DNA from: Tessaracoccus antarcticus
GTDB taxonomy: Bacteria > Actinomycetota > Actinomycetes > Propionibacteriales > Propionibacteriaceae
Assembly: GCF_003688855.1 (NCBI RefSeq)
Contig: NZ_REFW01000003.1
Coordinates: 1-64,000, forward strand
Length of the DNA: 64,000 nt
Direction: 5' to 3'
Part shown: piece by piece, positions 25,943 through 39,662 of the stretch
How positions within the stretch are numbered: the first letter of the stretch is position 1
Layout: each line of letters starts with the position of its first letter
Notes under the pieces: generated by a model
Told to the model about the DNA's origin: nothing
Database searches by the model: none
The model's input: only the letters and a program-made list of their open reading frames with translations
Program-made: the position numbers and the translations under genes

Positions 25943-26806
25943 ATGCGTTTCGAGCACTTGCGACCATTTCGCGACCTGGCGGTCATCGTCGCCTTCGGCG
26001 GGTGGAACGACGCCGGAAGCGCAGCGAGCGATACTGCTGAACACGTCCTCGGACGCTACGAGCGTGTGGAGCTGGGTGCCATCGACGACGAGCGCTACTT
26101 CGACTACCAGGCGACACGCCCCTTCATGCGCCGCTCCCCTGACGGCCCGTTCATCGAATGGCCCAGCATCTCCCTGGCCCTGATCCGCCATCCCGAGCGC
26201 GACATCCTGGTGGTCGTGGGGCCGGAGCCGAGCCTGTTGTGGCGGAGCTTCGCCACAGAATTGGTCGGCACACTCAAGCAGTTGGAGCCGTCGCTGGTGG
26301 TACTGCTCGGGGCCATGCTGAGCGACACACCGCACTCGCGCCCCCTGCCCGTGACGATGTACACCTTTGACTCGGGGCTGCGTGAACTGCTGGACCTGGA
26401 GCCGTCCAACTACGAGGGTCCCACCGGCATCATCGGTGTCATCAACCAGATGTTGATCGCTGAACAGCTGCCCACCGCCTCCATGTGGGTGGCCATCCCC
26501 CACTACGTGTCCAACCCGCCGAGCCCCAAGGGCCAGCAGGCTCTGCTCAGCAGGCTGGAGCAGGTGCTGGGTGTCTCACTCGACTACGACGACCTGCCGG
26601 ACGAGGCAGCCAAGTGGAGCGAGGCCGTGGACGAGCTCAGCTCCGAGGATCCGGATGTCGCCGAGTACATCGAGCAACTCGAGGAGGCGAAGGACGCGCA
26701 CGACGTGGAGGGCGCCACGGGCGACACCATCGCCGCCGAGTTCGAGCGCTACCTCAGGGGTCGCGGCGACGGCCGCAGCCGTGGCAGGGGCCCCCGCCAC
26801 AGCTGA
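25943..26806 (+). CDS. PAC2-family protein (proteasome-assembly-chaperone-like)
   Basis: A 287-residue protein of the actinobacterial PAC2 family: an N-terminal AFGGWNDAGSAAS loop, FIEWPSISLALIR, VVVGPEPSLLWRSF, and IGVINQMLIAEQLPTASMWVAIPHY. Named after eukaryotic proteasome chaperones, but the bacterial function is not established. The last 40 residues are acidic then basic (GRGDGRSRGRG). It is divergent from metH, a common actinobacterial neighbour, and convergent with rpe. A leaderless -10 sets the ATG. Confidence 0.88.
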   Translation: MRFEHLRPFRDLAVIVAFGGWNDAGSAASDTAEHVLGRYERVELGAIDDERYFDYQATRPFMRRSPDGPFIEWPSISLALIRHPERDILVVVGPEPSLLWRSFATELVGTLKQLEPSLVVLLGAMLSDTPHSRPLPVTMYTFDSGLRELLDLEPSNYEGPTGIIGVINQMLIAEQLPTASMWVAIPHYVSNPPSPKGQQALLSRLEQVLGVSLDYDDLPDEAAKWSEAVDELSSEDPDVAEYIEQLEEAKDAHDVEGATGDTIAAEFERYLRGRGDGRSRGRGPRHS

Positions 26807-26824
26807 CCGCTCCTTCTGGAGCGG
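26807..26824. terminator. Hairpin between convergent PAC2 and rpe genes
   Basis: CCGCTCC (26807-26813), loop TTCT, GGAGCGG (26818-26824) make a perfect 7-bp stem directly after the PAC2 stop codon and before the rpe stop. There is no T-run, so it may act as a bidirectional or weak terminator. Confidence 0.5.
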
Positions 26825-26830
26825 AGCGGT

Positions 26831-27484
26831 TCAGTGGCGGCATGCGCCGATGGCGAGGTTCCGCAGCTCCGCGACCATCGCATCCGGGTCCGGGGCGCTG
26901 TAGACCGCGGAGCCCGCCACGAACGTGTCGGCGCCGGCCTCGGCGCATCGTTCGATGGTGGCGACGGAGACGCCCCCGTCGACCTGCAGCCACAGCGGTC
27001 GATCCCCCATCAGTTGGCGCGTGCGCCGGATCTTGGGCAGCACCAGGTCCAGGAACGACTGGCCGCCGAAGCCGGGCTCCACCGTCATGAGCAGAACCAT
27101 GTCCACCTCGTCCAGCATGTCGGCGAAGCCGTCGATGGGCGTGGCGGGCTTGAGCGCAATGGCGGCGCGGGCCCCCAGGCGCCGCAACTCCCGCGCCAAA
27201 CGGATGGGTGCGGCGGCGGCCTCGACGTGGAAGGTGACGGACTCGGCACCGGCCTCCGCGTAGGCAGGGGCCCAGCGATCGGGATCCTCGATCATGAGGT
27301 GGATGTCAAGCATCGTGTCCGTGGCCCGGCGCAAGGACTCCACCACGGGCAGGCCCAAGGTCAGGTTGGGCACGAAGTGGTTGTCCATGACGTCGACGTG
27401 GATGGCGTCGGCGCCGGGAATTCGGCGCACTTCGGCGGCCAGGTTCGCGAAGTCCGCATTCAGGATGCTGGGCGTGATGCGCAT
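26831..27484 (-). CDS. rpe: Ribulose-phosphate 3-epimerase
   Basis: A 217-residue TIM-barrel enzyme interconverting ribulose-5-phosphate and xylulose-5-phosphate in the pentose phosphate pathway. Motifs: [22 protein letters not shown] (metal/active-site His and Asp), [21 protein letters not shown] and QVDGGV. The ATG at 27484 is the family start; a GTG at 27493 overlapping the rsmB stop is an alternative. Last gene of the priA-fmt-rsmB-rpe run. Confidence 0.96.
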   Translation of the reverse strand: MRITPSILNADFANLAAEVRRIPGADAIHVDVMDNHFVPNLTLGLPVVESLRRATDTMLDIHLMIEDPDRWAPAYAEAGAESVTFHVEAAAAPIRLARELRRLGARAAIALKPATPIDGFADMLDEVDMVLLMTVEPGFGGQSFLDLVLPKIRRTRQLMGDRPLWLQVDGGVSVATIERCAEAGADTFVAGSAVYSAPDPDAMVAELRNLAIGACRH

Positions 27485-27489
27485 GGCGT

Positions 27490-28818
27490 TCACCCTAACC
27501 GCACGAGTGCCAGGAACATGGCGTCGGTGCCGTGACGGTGGGGCCAGAGCTGGACGTAGTCGCCCAGTTCGCAGCCCGGGACCTCTGCGAGGAAGTCCGC
27601 GGCGCGCAGCAGCGTCGAGTCAGGGAACTCCTTCAGGACGTCCTCGACCACGTCACTGGTCTCTGCGCGATGCGGTGAGCAGGTGGCGTAGGCCACGACG
27701 CCGCCGGGCATGGCGGAGCGCAGGGCTGAGCGGAACAGGTCGCGCTGCAGGGCCCCGAGTTGGGCGAGGTCCTCATGGCGTCGGCGCCAGCGTGATTCCG
27801 GGCGGCGGCGCAGGGCCCCCAGCCCGGTGCACGGGACGTCGGCGATGACGCGGGCGAAGCTGGCCGGCTCCCAGTCCGGGGTGCGGCCGTCGGAGCACGT
27901 CACCGTGGCCGTGCCCTCGGGATAAGCGGACAGGGCCTGCTCGACGAGGGCCGCCCGGTGTTCCGCGCTCTCGTTGGCCACGAGGACCTCCCCCGCCTGC
28001 CGGGCGAGACCGGCGAGCAGCGCAGCCTTGCCGCCGGGTCCGGCGCACAGGTCCAGCCACGGCCCCTCGGGGGCCTCGACGCGCGACAGTGCCCACGCCA
28101 CGAGCTGCGACCCCTCGTCCTGCACGCCCGCACGACGCTCGGCGACGGGCGGCAGGTGTGCGGGTACGCCGTCGGCCACGGCGCCGAAGGGCGAGTACCC
28201 GGTGGGGCGCGCCCCCAGCGCCACGAGTTCGCGCACCTCGCACAACCCCGGCCGCACCACGAGGGTAGGGCTGGGTGGAACGTTGTTGGCGGCCAGAGCG
28301 TCTGCCACCTCGTTCTCGGGCAGCACATCCCGGTACGCGTTCACGATCCAGGCTGGGTGATGGCCGCGCACGGCCAGGGAACCGGTCTCGTCGAGCCCGC
28401 GCGCCAGTTCGTTCATCCACGTGGTGAGGTCTTTCGCAGCCACCTTGCGCAGCACGGCGTTGACGATGCCGGTGACGCGCTGCCCCACGGTGGCGCGGGC
28501 CAGGTCCACGGTGGCGGCCACGGCTGCGTGCGAGGCCACATTCATGGACAACGCCTGGTGCGACCCGAGCCGCAGCAGGTCCACCACGGCCGGTTGCAGG
28601 GTGGTCAGTGAGCGCCCGGAGGCCGCCTCGATGATGGCGTCATAGGTCCCCATGAGCCGGCAGGTGCCGGAGACGAGTTCCGTGACGAACCCGGCATCGC
28701 GGCCCTCCAATCCGGCGGTGGCGAGCCTCTTGGCCAGTGCAAGGTTGGCGTAGGCATCCTGCGACGTCACATCGCGCAGCACGTCGAAGGCCACGCGGCG
28801 GGGGTCTTTCTTGATCAT
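27490..28818 (-). CDS. rsmB: 16S rRNA (cytosine-967-C5)-methyltransferase RsmB
   Basis: A 442-residue protein with an N-terminal NusB-like helical domain (about residues 1-150) and a C-terminal SAM-dependent RNA m5C methyltransferase. SAM motif [12 protein letters not shown]; catalytic cysteines in DVPCTGLG and [11 protein letters not shown]. It methylates C967 of 16S rRNA. The start ATG overlaps the fmt stop by four bases (ATGA), showing translational coupling. Confidence 0.95.
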   Translation of the reverse strand: MIKKDPRRVAFDVLRDVTSQDAYANLALAKRLATAGLEGRDAGFVTELVSGTCRLMGTYDAIIEAASGRSLTTLQPAVVDLLRLGSHQALSMNVASHAAVAATVDLARATVGQRVTGIVNAVLRKVAAKDLTTWMNELARGLDETGSLAVRGHHPAWIVNAYRDVLPENEVADALAANNVPPSPTLVVRPGLCEVRELVALGARPTGYSPFGAVADGVPAHLPPVAERRAGVQDEGSQLVAWALSRVEAPEGPWLDLCAGPGGKAALLAGLARQAGEVLVANESAEHRAALVEQALSAYPEGTATVTCSDGRTPDWEPASFARVIADVPCTGLGALRRRPESRWRRRHEDLAQLGALQRDLFRSALRSAMPGGVVAYATCSPHRAETSDVVEDVLKEFPDSTLLRAADFLAEVPGCELGDYVQLWPHRHGTDAMFLALVRLG

Positions 28819-29735
28819 GCGAGTGCCTTTCCGGCGGTCATGTTGCGGGCCCAGTCGATGGCCTGCATCCGGCGCTTGCCAGCGGGCTGCACCTCGAGCA
28901 ATTCCAGTTCACCGTCACCGGTGGCCGCGAACACCTGGTGTTTGGTGGTGCGGAGCCGCCCCGGCTCCCCTGCCTCGGCCTCGGCCTCATCAGCCACGCG
29001 GGCGCGATACACCTTGAGGCGCTCCCCCTCCAGCTCGCACCAGGCGCCCGGATCCGGGGAGCACCCCATGACGAGGTTGCGAATCCCGGCTGCGGGGGCG
29101 GACCAGCCGATACGTGCATCAGCGACGGTGACCTTGGGTGCCACGGTGATGCCATCAGCCGGCTGGGGGACGGGGGTCTCGCCGTTCTCCATGGCGTCCA
29201 GCGCGTCGAGGAGCTGGTGAGCCCCCGACTGGGCGAGGGCGGCCAGCAGCTCGCCTGCCGTGGCGTCGGGCATGGCCATGGATGAGGAGCGGTAGACGTC
29301 GCCGGCATCGAGTTCCCGCACGATGCGAAAGCAGCTGGTGCCGATGGTCTCGTCGCCGGCCATGATGGCGCGTTGCACCGGGGCGGCGCCGCGCCAGCGT
29401 GGCAGTACCGAGAAGTGCAGGTTCATCCAGCCGAGGCGCGGGATGTCCAGCACCCTCTGGGTGAGCAGGGCGCCGTAGGCCACCACGGGGCACGCATCCG
29501 GTGCCAGTCGTGTCAGCTCAGCAACGAAGTCCTCGTCGCGCGGCGTGGCGGGCTTCAGCACGGGCAGGCCCAGCTGCACCGCGTGTGCCGCCACGGGCGA
29601 CGGGGTCAGCTTCCGGCCACGGCCGGCGGGAGCGTCGGGTCGAGTCACCACGGCCACCACCTCGTGCCGGGACGCCACCAGCGCCTCGAGTGACGGCAGG
29701 GCCGCCTCGGGGGTTCCTGCGAAGAGCAGTCTCAT
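28815..29735 (-). CDS. fmt: Methionyl-tRNA formyltransferase
   Basis: A 306-residue enzyme that formylates Met-tRNAi using 10-formyltetrahydrofolate. N-terminal MRLLFAGTPEAAL, catalytic-loop NLHFSVLPRWRGAAPVQ (here HFSVLP where HxSLLP is usual), and a C-terminal OB domain (LKVYRARV). The start at 29735 is the family start; upstream frame sequence is not protein-like. Its methionine and folate links match metK and metH nearby. Lies one base downstream of priA. Confidence 0.95.
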   Translation of the reverse strand: MRLLFAGTPEAALPSLEALVASRHEVVAVVTRPDAPAGRGRKLTPSPVAAHAVQLGLPVLKPATPRDEDFVAELTRLAPDACPVVAYGALLTQRVLDIPRLGWMNLHFSVLPRWRGAAPVQRAIMAGDETIGTSCFRIVRELDAGDVYRSSSMAMPDATAGELLAALAQSGAHQLLDALDAMENGETPVPQPADGITVAPKVTVADARIGWSAPAAGIRNLVMGCSPDPGAWCELEGERLKVYRARVADEAEAEAGEPGRLRTTKHQVFAATGDGELELLEVQPAGKRRMQAIDWARNMTAGKALA

Positions 29736-29736
29736 G

Positions 29737-31710
29737 TCAGTCCAATACCTCCGGGTCGACCTGGATGTACAGCCTCCCACCTTCCTTGCGGGCGGAGCGT
29801 ATCGCCGCCGCATATTTCACCCGTCGCACGAGATCCCTGCCCTCCTCCAGCGGCACCCGCAGCAGAGCGACGGTCTCGGTGGTGGGGCCGTGCTGGAACT
29901 CGTTGGGGCCCAGGATGTCCACGCCGTCGAAGGGGTCGTTGTCGAGGAACTCGCGCACGGCTGTGGCGTCACCGCCCACGCGGACGGCCTTGACAGCAGG
30001 GGGCAGCCCGGCCGCGGTCCGCTCGGCCAACTCGGAGGCGATGTAGCCGCCCACGTCGCCGCGCACCAGCGCTTGCAGGGCAGGGTGCTCTGAGGGACCC
30101 ACGGCCAGCACGCGGCCACCATCACGGGGGCCCCGACTCAGGGAGATGGCGTTGCACCAGCGGCGCACCGACTCCTCCGCCACCCGCAGGTCAGCCCGCG
30201 AGAGCATCAGTTCGGTGTCCAGCAGCAGCACCCCCGCATATCCCGTCGGGGCGACGGGCTCCGCACCGGGCGTGGCCACGACGATGGCCGCGGAGTCGGG
30301 GACGTCGGTGCGGATCATGGCTGCCGAACTGTTGATGGCCACCACACCGGGGAACGCGCGCCCAAGTTCCTCTGCTGTTCGCACGGCGCCGACGATGGGG
30401 GCGCGCAGCTTTTGATGGTGGCAGAAACTGCACTCCCAGCGTGGCGGCTCGAACCCGCACCAGGCGCACTCGAGGCGTCCCTGGCGCTGGCTGCGAAGCG
30501 GTCCCTGGCACTTCAGGCAGCGTGCGGACTCCCCGCACCGCTGGCACGACAGTCCGGCAGAGTGACCGGCGCGAGGCACCTGCACCAGCACCGGGCCCTG
30601 CGTCAGGGCTGTCCGGAGGAACTCGAACGCCACAGACGGCAGGCGCAGGCGGGCAGCAACGGGATCGCGGTGCCCCGCGTTGTCACCACTGAGGCGCACG
30701 GGCGGGGTGACGGCCCGGGTCTGGCCGGGCTTCAGCGCCAACTCCTTGAGCCAGCCCCGCTCCACGAGTGCTGCCGCGTCCGTGGATCGGCCGTGAGCGG
30801 CCAGCAGCAGCGCACAGCCACTGTGGATGCAGCGCAGCACGGCCATGCCGCGCGTGTGCGGGTAGGGTGCGCGGGGCTCGGCATGGGAGTCGTTGCCATC
30901 GTCGACGACCACCACCAGCCCGAGGTCGTCCATGGGTGCAAGGACGCCGCTGCGGGTGGCCAACAGGATGCGGGCCTGCCCGCGGCGCAGCGCCAACCAG
31001 TTGCGGTAGCGGGCGGAATCGCCCAGCTCACCGTTCAGGACGGCGACGGCGCCAGTCCCGAATGCTGCCTGGAACCTCGGCAGGGCTTCCGTCAGTTCCC
31101 GGACCGTGGGAACGATGACAATGGCGCCCCGTCCTCCCCTCACCGTGGCGTCGACGGCCTCCAGAACCCCCGCCACGAGGTCGCCGGGGGTGTCCGTGAC
31201 GCACGGCACCTGCCAGAACGCACGAGGACCAGTGCCGCGTACCAGCGCGTCGAGAAATGCTTCCCCCCCGGGGAACAGGGGCAGCACCGTGCGGGCTTCG
31301 TGTGGTGTCGGCTGCGGCCATTCGCGCTGGGGGGCCTTCTCCGTGCTGGAGTGCCGTCGGGGCACGGCGAGCCGGATGACGTCTGTGAGCACGCCCGCGT
31401 AGTGGTCGGCCACGGCCCGGAACAGCGCCACGAGACCCGGATCAAGGATGGGTTCGCCAGAGACGACAGTCTTCAGCTTCAGCAGCTTCATGTCCGCCTG
31501 TGCCTCACCGAATGAGACGAGCCAACCCTCCCGGGTGCGTCCGGAGAACGGCACCTTGACACGGCACCCCTGCGCGACCGCCCCGGCCAGCGCCTCCGGG
31601 ATCTCGTAGTCGAACAGCCGGTCCAGGTGGGCCAGCGGCACGTCGACGGCAACGCGCGCCACACGGTGCGGTGTGGGCCGCTCGAACAGTGCAGGCGCCG
31701 CCGCCGGCAT
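29737..31710 (-). CDS. priA: Primosomal protein N' (PriA), ATPase-degenerate
   Basis: A 657-residue actinobacterial PriA. The N-terminal DNA-binding domain is present (VARVAVDVPLAHLDRLFDYEIP). The zinc-binding region with eight cysteines (CQRCG, CLKC, CAWC, CSFC) is intact, and the C-terminal domain ends IQVDPEVLD. The helicase core has lost the Walker A lysine motif (usual GVTGSGKT) and the DEEH box is VVDDGND. The protein should therefore bind forks and recruit the primosome without ATP-driven unwinding, as is typical of the actinobacterial type. The gene lies between metK (12 bp) and fmt (1 bp). Confidence 0.93.
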   Translation of the reverse strand: MPAAAPALFERPTPHRVARVAVDVPLAHLDRLFDYEIPEALAGAVAQGCRVKVPFSGRTREGWLVSFGEAQADMKLLKLKTVVSGEPILDPGLVALFRAVADHYAGVLTDVIRLAVPRRHSSTEKAPQREWPQPTPHEARTVLPLFPGGEAFLDALVRGTGPRAFWQVPCVTDTPGDLVAGVLEAVDATVRGGRGAIVIVPTVRELTEALPRFQAAFGTGAVAVLNGELGDSARYRNWLALRRGQARILLATRSGVLAPMDDLGLVVVVDDGNDSHAEPRAPYPHTRGMAVLRCIHSGCALLLAAHGRSTDAAALVERGWLKELALKPGQTRAVTPPVRLSGDNAGHRDPVAARLRLPSVAFEFLRTALTQGPVLVQVPRAGHSAGLSCQRCGESARCLKCQGPLRSQRQGRLECAWCGFEPPRWECSFCHHQKLRAPIVGAVRTAEELGRAFPGVVAINSSAAMIRTDVPDSAAIVVATPGAEPVAPTGYAGVLLLDTELMLSRADLRVAEESVRRWCNAISLSRGPRDGGRVLAVGPSEHPALQALVRGDVGGYIASELAERTAAGLPPAVKAVRVGGDATAVREFLDNDPFDGVDILGPNEFQHGPTTETVALLRVPLEEGRDLVRRVKYAAAIRSARKEGGRLYIQVDPEVLD

Positions 31711-31722
31711 GCCGGGAATTCC

Positions 31723-32916
<1,194 letters not shown>

Positions 32917-32945
32917 GGGTGAGCTCCTCAGATGTCATGACGAGC

Positions 32946-32996
32946 GTGGCAACAAGCCACGTGGTGTGTTGGGTACAGGGGTGGCAACAAGCCACG
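32946..32996 (-). promoter_or_regulatory. Twin identical palindromes in the metK upstream region
   Basis: The sequence GTGGCAACAAGCCACG occurs at 32946-32961 and again at 32981-32996. Each copy is an inverted repeat (GTGGC / GCCAC, 5-base spacer), with 35 bp between centres. They lie 30-80 bp before the metK ATG. They may be operators for a methionine-pathway regulator or paired hairpins in the leader. The regulator is not identified. Confidence 0.6.
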
Positions 32997-33021
32997 CACA
33001 CAATCAATTCCGGGATGCTGC

Positions 33022-33357
33022 TCAGGAGGCGGGGTCGGTGCCTGCAAACGGGTCGACGAAGCTGAACGCCGGGTCGGCCTCAGCGGTGCGCTGCTCGTCC
33101 TCGAGGGGATCGATCTGCGTGTACTGCAGCATCCCTTCCGCGAGTTCGCGCAGGGCAATGGACAGTGGCTTCTCCTGAGGTGCCGCGGAGACGAGCGGGC
33201 CGACGTTCTCGAGCAGACCTTCGCCGAGCTGCGAGTAGTAGGCGTTGATCTGGCGTGCACGCTTGGCGGCGATGATCACCAGTCGGTACTTCGAGTCAAC
33301 GGACTCGAGCAGGTCATCAATGGGGGGGTTGGTGATGCCTTCGGTGTTGATGCTCAA
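33022..33357 (-). CDS. rpoZ: RNA polymerase omega subunit
   Basis: A 111-residue RNA polymerase assembly subunit. The conserved core [18 protein letters not shown] is present, followed by a family-typical [13 protein letters not shown]. Start codon is TTG (33357-33355) with AAGGTG upstream; no ATG is in range. The C-terminal 30 residues are acidic. It follows gmk by 38 bp. Confidence 0.96.
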   Translation of the reverse strand: MSINTEGITNPPIDDLLESVDSKYRLVIIAAKRARQINAYYSQLGEGLLENVGPLVSAAPQEKPLSIALRELAEGMLQYTQIDPLEDEQRTAEADPAFSFVDPFAGTDPAS

Positions 33358-33395
33358 GATTCACCTTCTGCTTCTTCAGTGTGGGGAGCCTGTGA

Positions 33396-33962
33396 TCACA
33401 AGCTCATCAAGCCTATCAAAGTCGACACGGTGTCCTCGACCGCCCGGTTCTCCACCACGTGGTCCGCCTCATCGCGTGCCGCCAGTTCCATGCGGGCCGT
33501 CTCAAGCCGCCGTTCCTGCGTGGCCTCGTCCTCCGTGCCGCGCCGCCTCAACCGGTTGACCAGTTCATCCCAGGACGGAGGCGTGAGGAACACCAACCGG
33601 GCCTCGGGCATGTTCTGCTTGACCTGCCGGGCCCCCTGGAGGTCGATCTCCAGCACGACGGGCGTGCGCTGCGCCAGTGCCTTCTCGACGGGTTCGCGGG
33701 GCGTGCCGTAGTAGTTGGTGCCGTGCACCTGCGCATACTCCAGCAACATGCCCCTCTCGACGAGATCCTGGAAGTCCTCGGGCGTGACGAAGTGGTAACT
33801 CGTGCCGTCCACCTCGTCGGGGCGGGGCGCCCTCGTGGTCATGGACACGGAGTAGTGCAGGTCCGGGCGACGTTCCCGGAGGCGGTTGCACACCGTTCCC
33901 TTGCCGACGCCGCTCGGACCTGAAATGACCCATACAGCGGGTTGCTTGTCTGCCACGGTCAC
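33396..33962 (-). CDS. gmk: Guanylate kinase
   Basis: A 188-residue kinase converting GMP to GDP. P-loop SGPSGVGKGT, GMP-binding TTRAPRPDEVDG and YHFVTPEDF, and LEIDLQGARQVK. GTG start, three bases after the mihF stop. It forms a unit with mihF and rpoZ. Confidence 0.97.
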   Translation of the reverse strand: MTVADKQPAVWVISGPSGVGKGTVCNRLRERRPDLHYSVSMTTRAPRPDEVDGTSYHFVTPEDFQDLVERGMLLEYAQVHGTNYYGTPREPVEKALAQRTPVVLEIDLQGARQVKQNMPEARLVFLTPPSWDELVNRLRRRGTEDEATQERRLETARMELAARDEADHVVENRAVEDTVSTLIGLMSL

Positions 33963-33965
33963 AGC

Positions 33966-34277
33966 TTAGGAGAACATCTCCTTGAGGCGCTCCATCTGGT
34001 GGCGTCCGAGGCCCCGGATGCGCCGGTTGGGTGCAATGTCAAGGTTCTCCATGATCTCCGCGGAGCGGGTGACGCCCACGCGTGGCAGGGACCTCAGCAG
34101 GTCGACCACCTTGACGCGTGAGAGCGTCTCGTCGCCCGTGGCCTTGTCCAGCGCTTCGGACAAGGTGATCTCGGCCTCCTTGACCTGTGCCTTCAGGGCC
34201 GCGCGGGCGCGACGCGCCTCGGTGGCGGCGGCGCGTGCTGACTGGAGCTGCTCAGTGCTCAGTTGTGGAATGGCCAT
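33966..34277 (-). CDS. mihF: Actinobacterial integration host factor mIHF
   Basis: A 103-residue nucleoid protein of the mycobacterial IHF type, unrelated to the E. coli heterodimer. Helical N-terminus (AAATEARRARAALKAQVKEA) and a helix-turn-helix/H2TH core (KVVDLLRSLPRVGVTRSAEI, then RRIRGLGRHQMERL) that binds DNA without strong sequence specificity. The canonical pyrF-mihF-gmk order confirms the call. GGAG lies 10 bases upstream of the ATG. Confidence 0.96.
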   Translation of the reverse strand: MAIPQLSTEQLQSARAAATEARRARAALKAQVKEAEITLSEALDKATGDETLSRVKVVDLLRSLPRVGVTRSAEIMENLDIAPNRRIRGLGRHQMERLKEMFS

Positions 34278-34390
34278 CGTCGACGCTCCATCATCTCTTC
34301 CGCCCTGGGCTGGGCGGTTGTGTTGTCCCGGTATACCAAAAATGCATGCCAGACGGATATATTACTCACCCTTTGGGGTGGAGGCCAGTA
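34278..34390 (-). promoter_or_regulatory. AT-rich promoter region upstream of mihF
   Basis: An AT-rich patch (34335-34366), unusual for this genome, lies between pyrF and mihF. It includes GTAATATAT and TTTTTGGTATACC on the minus strand. A short CACCC/GGGTG hairpin (34367-34380) lies just after the pyrF stop. The region probably holds the mihF promoter, but I cannot assign -10/-35 boxes securely. Confidence 0.35.
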
Positions 34391-35203
34391 CTACAGGCCT
34401 GCGACCTGCGCATTTGCCAAAAACAGCTCCGCCCGGCGACCCAGATCGTCACGGCCACCCCCGATGACGTCACGACTGACGGTGGGCAGAACCATCGAAC
34501 TCGCGTCACCGAACACGTCACGTATGCCCTCCATGGTTCCCCCCTGGGCGCCAATGCCGGGCACGAGGATGGACCCGTTGAACGTGGATACATCACAGCC
34601 CAGGTCTGCATGGGTACCCCCCACCACCACACCCACGGCGTGGTCCCACCGCGGGTTGCCCTCGGTGATGGCGTCCACCACATGCTGCGCCACACTGGCA
34701 TGGTCGGTGCGTGCGCACTGGATGGCGGCGCCGTCGGGGTTGGAGGTGCGGGCCAGTACGTAGATGCCCCGGCCCGTGAGGACAGCCTGCTCGATGGCGG
34801 GCGACAGGGACCCCACGCCGAGGTAGGGGCTCAGGGTGATGGCATCGGCACGAAGCGGCGAGTCATCGCCCAGGTAGGCGGTGGCGTAGCCGGCCATGGA
34901 ACTGCCGATGTCGCCGCGCTTGACGTCGAGGATCGACAGGGCCCCGGCCTGCCGGATGTCCTCGAGCACCCGCTCGAGCACCGCCACACCCGCGGAGCCG
35001 AAGGCTTCGAAGAAGGCGGACTGCGGCTTGAAGACCGCCACGCTCTCCGCCAGCTCCGCGACGATGCCGCGGGCGCAGCGCTCCAGTGCCTCCACCGTGG
35101 CGTCCAGACCCCAGGCCGACAGGACGGAGGGCATCGGGTCGATGCCGACGCACAGGTTTCCCCGCCGGGTGGTGATCTGGCGCAGCCGTGCCGCGTACCC
35201 CAT
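34391..35203 (-). CDS. pyrF: Orotidine 5'-phosphate decarboxylase (type 2)
   Basis: A 270-residue enzyme for the last step of UMP synthesis. It belongs to the actinobacterial type-2 group: LCVGIDPMP near the start, the active-site DVKRGDIGSS, and VPGIGAQGG near the C-terminus. The ATG at 35203 has GAGAGGG eight bases upstream and is preferred; a TTG at 35230 overlapping the pyrD stop is an alternative. Last gene of carA-carB-pyrD-pyrF. Confidence 0.96.
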   Translation of the reverse strand: MGYAARLRQITTRRGNLCVGIDPMPSVLSAWGLDATVEALERCARGIVAELAESVAVFKPQSAFFEAFGSAGVAVLERVLEDIRQAGALSILDVKRGDIGSSMAGYATAYLGDDSPLRADAITLSPYLGVGSLSPAIEQAVLTGRGIYVLARTSNPDGAAIQCARTDHASVAQHVVDAITEGNPRWDHAVGVVVGGTHADLGCDVSTFNGSILVPGIGAQGGTMEGIRDVFGDASSMVLPTVSRDVIGGGRDDLGRRAELFLANAQVAGL

Positions 35204-35226
35204 GTGCTCAGCCCTCTCGTCCACCG

Positions 35227-36275
35227 TCAAGCCGCCGGGTGTCGTCGGATGTCGTTGATGCCCCGCACCAGCGCCGGACCTTCGTAGATGAATCCGGTGT
35301 AGAGCTGGACGAGGTGCGCCCCAGCATCGAACATCCGGCCTGCGTCGCCGGGTGACATGATGCCACCCACGCCCATGACGGGCAGGTCCGTGGCGCGGGC
35401 CACACTCTCGACGAAGCGCAGGGCCCGCCCGGTGAGCGGCCTCCCGCTCAGTCCCCCGGACTCCCCCGCGGCGCCCCTGTCAGCCCTGTGGAGGCCCTCG
35501 CGGCCCAGGGTGGTGTTGGTGGCGATCACGCCGGCGGCACCACTGTCCTCGATGGCCCGCAGCGTCGGCGTCAGGACGTCGGCAAAGAGGTCCGGGGCGA
35601 GTTTGACGAACACCGGCAACGCGTCGGGTGCGTGCGCCACCAGAGTCCCCACGAGGGCGGAGAGGTCGTCGGCGCTCTGCAGATCGCGCAGCCCCGGCGT
35701 GTTGGGGCTGGACACGTTGACGGCAATGTAGTCGGCGTGGGGGGCCAGGACCTCGAGCGAGGCGAGGTAGTCCTCCGCCGCCTCCTCCAGGGGCACGACC
35801 TTGGTCTTGCCGATGGAGATGCCGAGCGGGATGCCCAGGCGGTTGGTACCGCGGGACACCCCCAGGGCTGCCAGGTGGGCCGCCATGGCGGCTGCGCCAC
35901 GGTTGTTGAATCCCATCCTGTTGATGATGGCCTGCGACTTCTTGAGCCGGAACAGCCGTGGACGGTCGTTGCCGGGCTGCCCGGAGGCCGTCACGGTGCC
36001 GAGCTCCGCGAACCCGAACCCGAACCGGGTCCAGGCGGCGGCGGCGCGGCCATCCTTGTCGAGGCCGGCCGCGAGGCCCACACGATTCGGGAAGCGGATC
36101 CCGGCGATCGTCACCGGGTCCACCTCCGCGGCATGGTCGACGGGTGCCAGGCCGGCCAGGGAGTCCACCAACAGCTCGTGGATCTTCTCGGGGTCACCGC
36201 CTGCATACCGGAACATGCCGGCGCGGGCCACGTGGTAGGCGCCGCGCATCGCGCGCGTGGAAGCTCTGACGCTGC

Positions 36276-36279
<4 letters not shown>
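35227..36279 (-). CDS. pyrD: Dihydroorotate dehydrogenase (quinone type)
   Basis: A 350-residue flavin enzyme. The N-terminal helix ([24 protein letters not shown]) marks class 2, membrane-associated, quinone-using enzymes. Further motifs: [31 protein letters not shown] (active-site Ser in this class), KLAPDL and [10 protein letters not shown]. Start ATG at 36279 overlaps the carB stop (ATGA). Confidence 0.96.

Positions 36280-39661
<3,382 letters not shown>

Positions 39662-39662
<1 letters not shown>

Noticed and set aside
32917-33021. SAM riboswitch upstream of metK
   Set aside because: The gap holds two identical palindromes rather than the multi-helix junctions of known SAM riboswitches.
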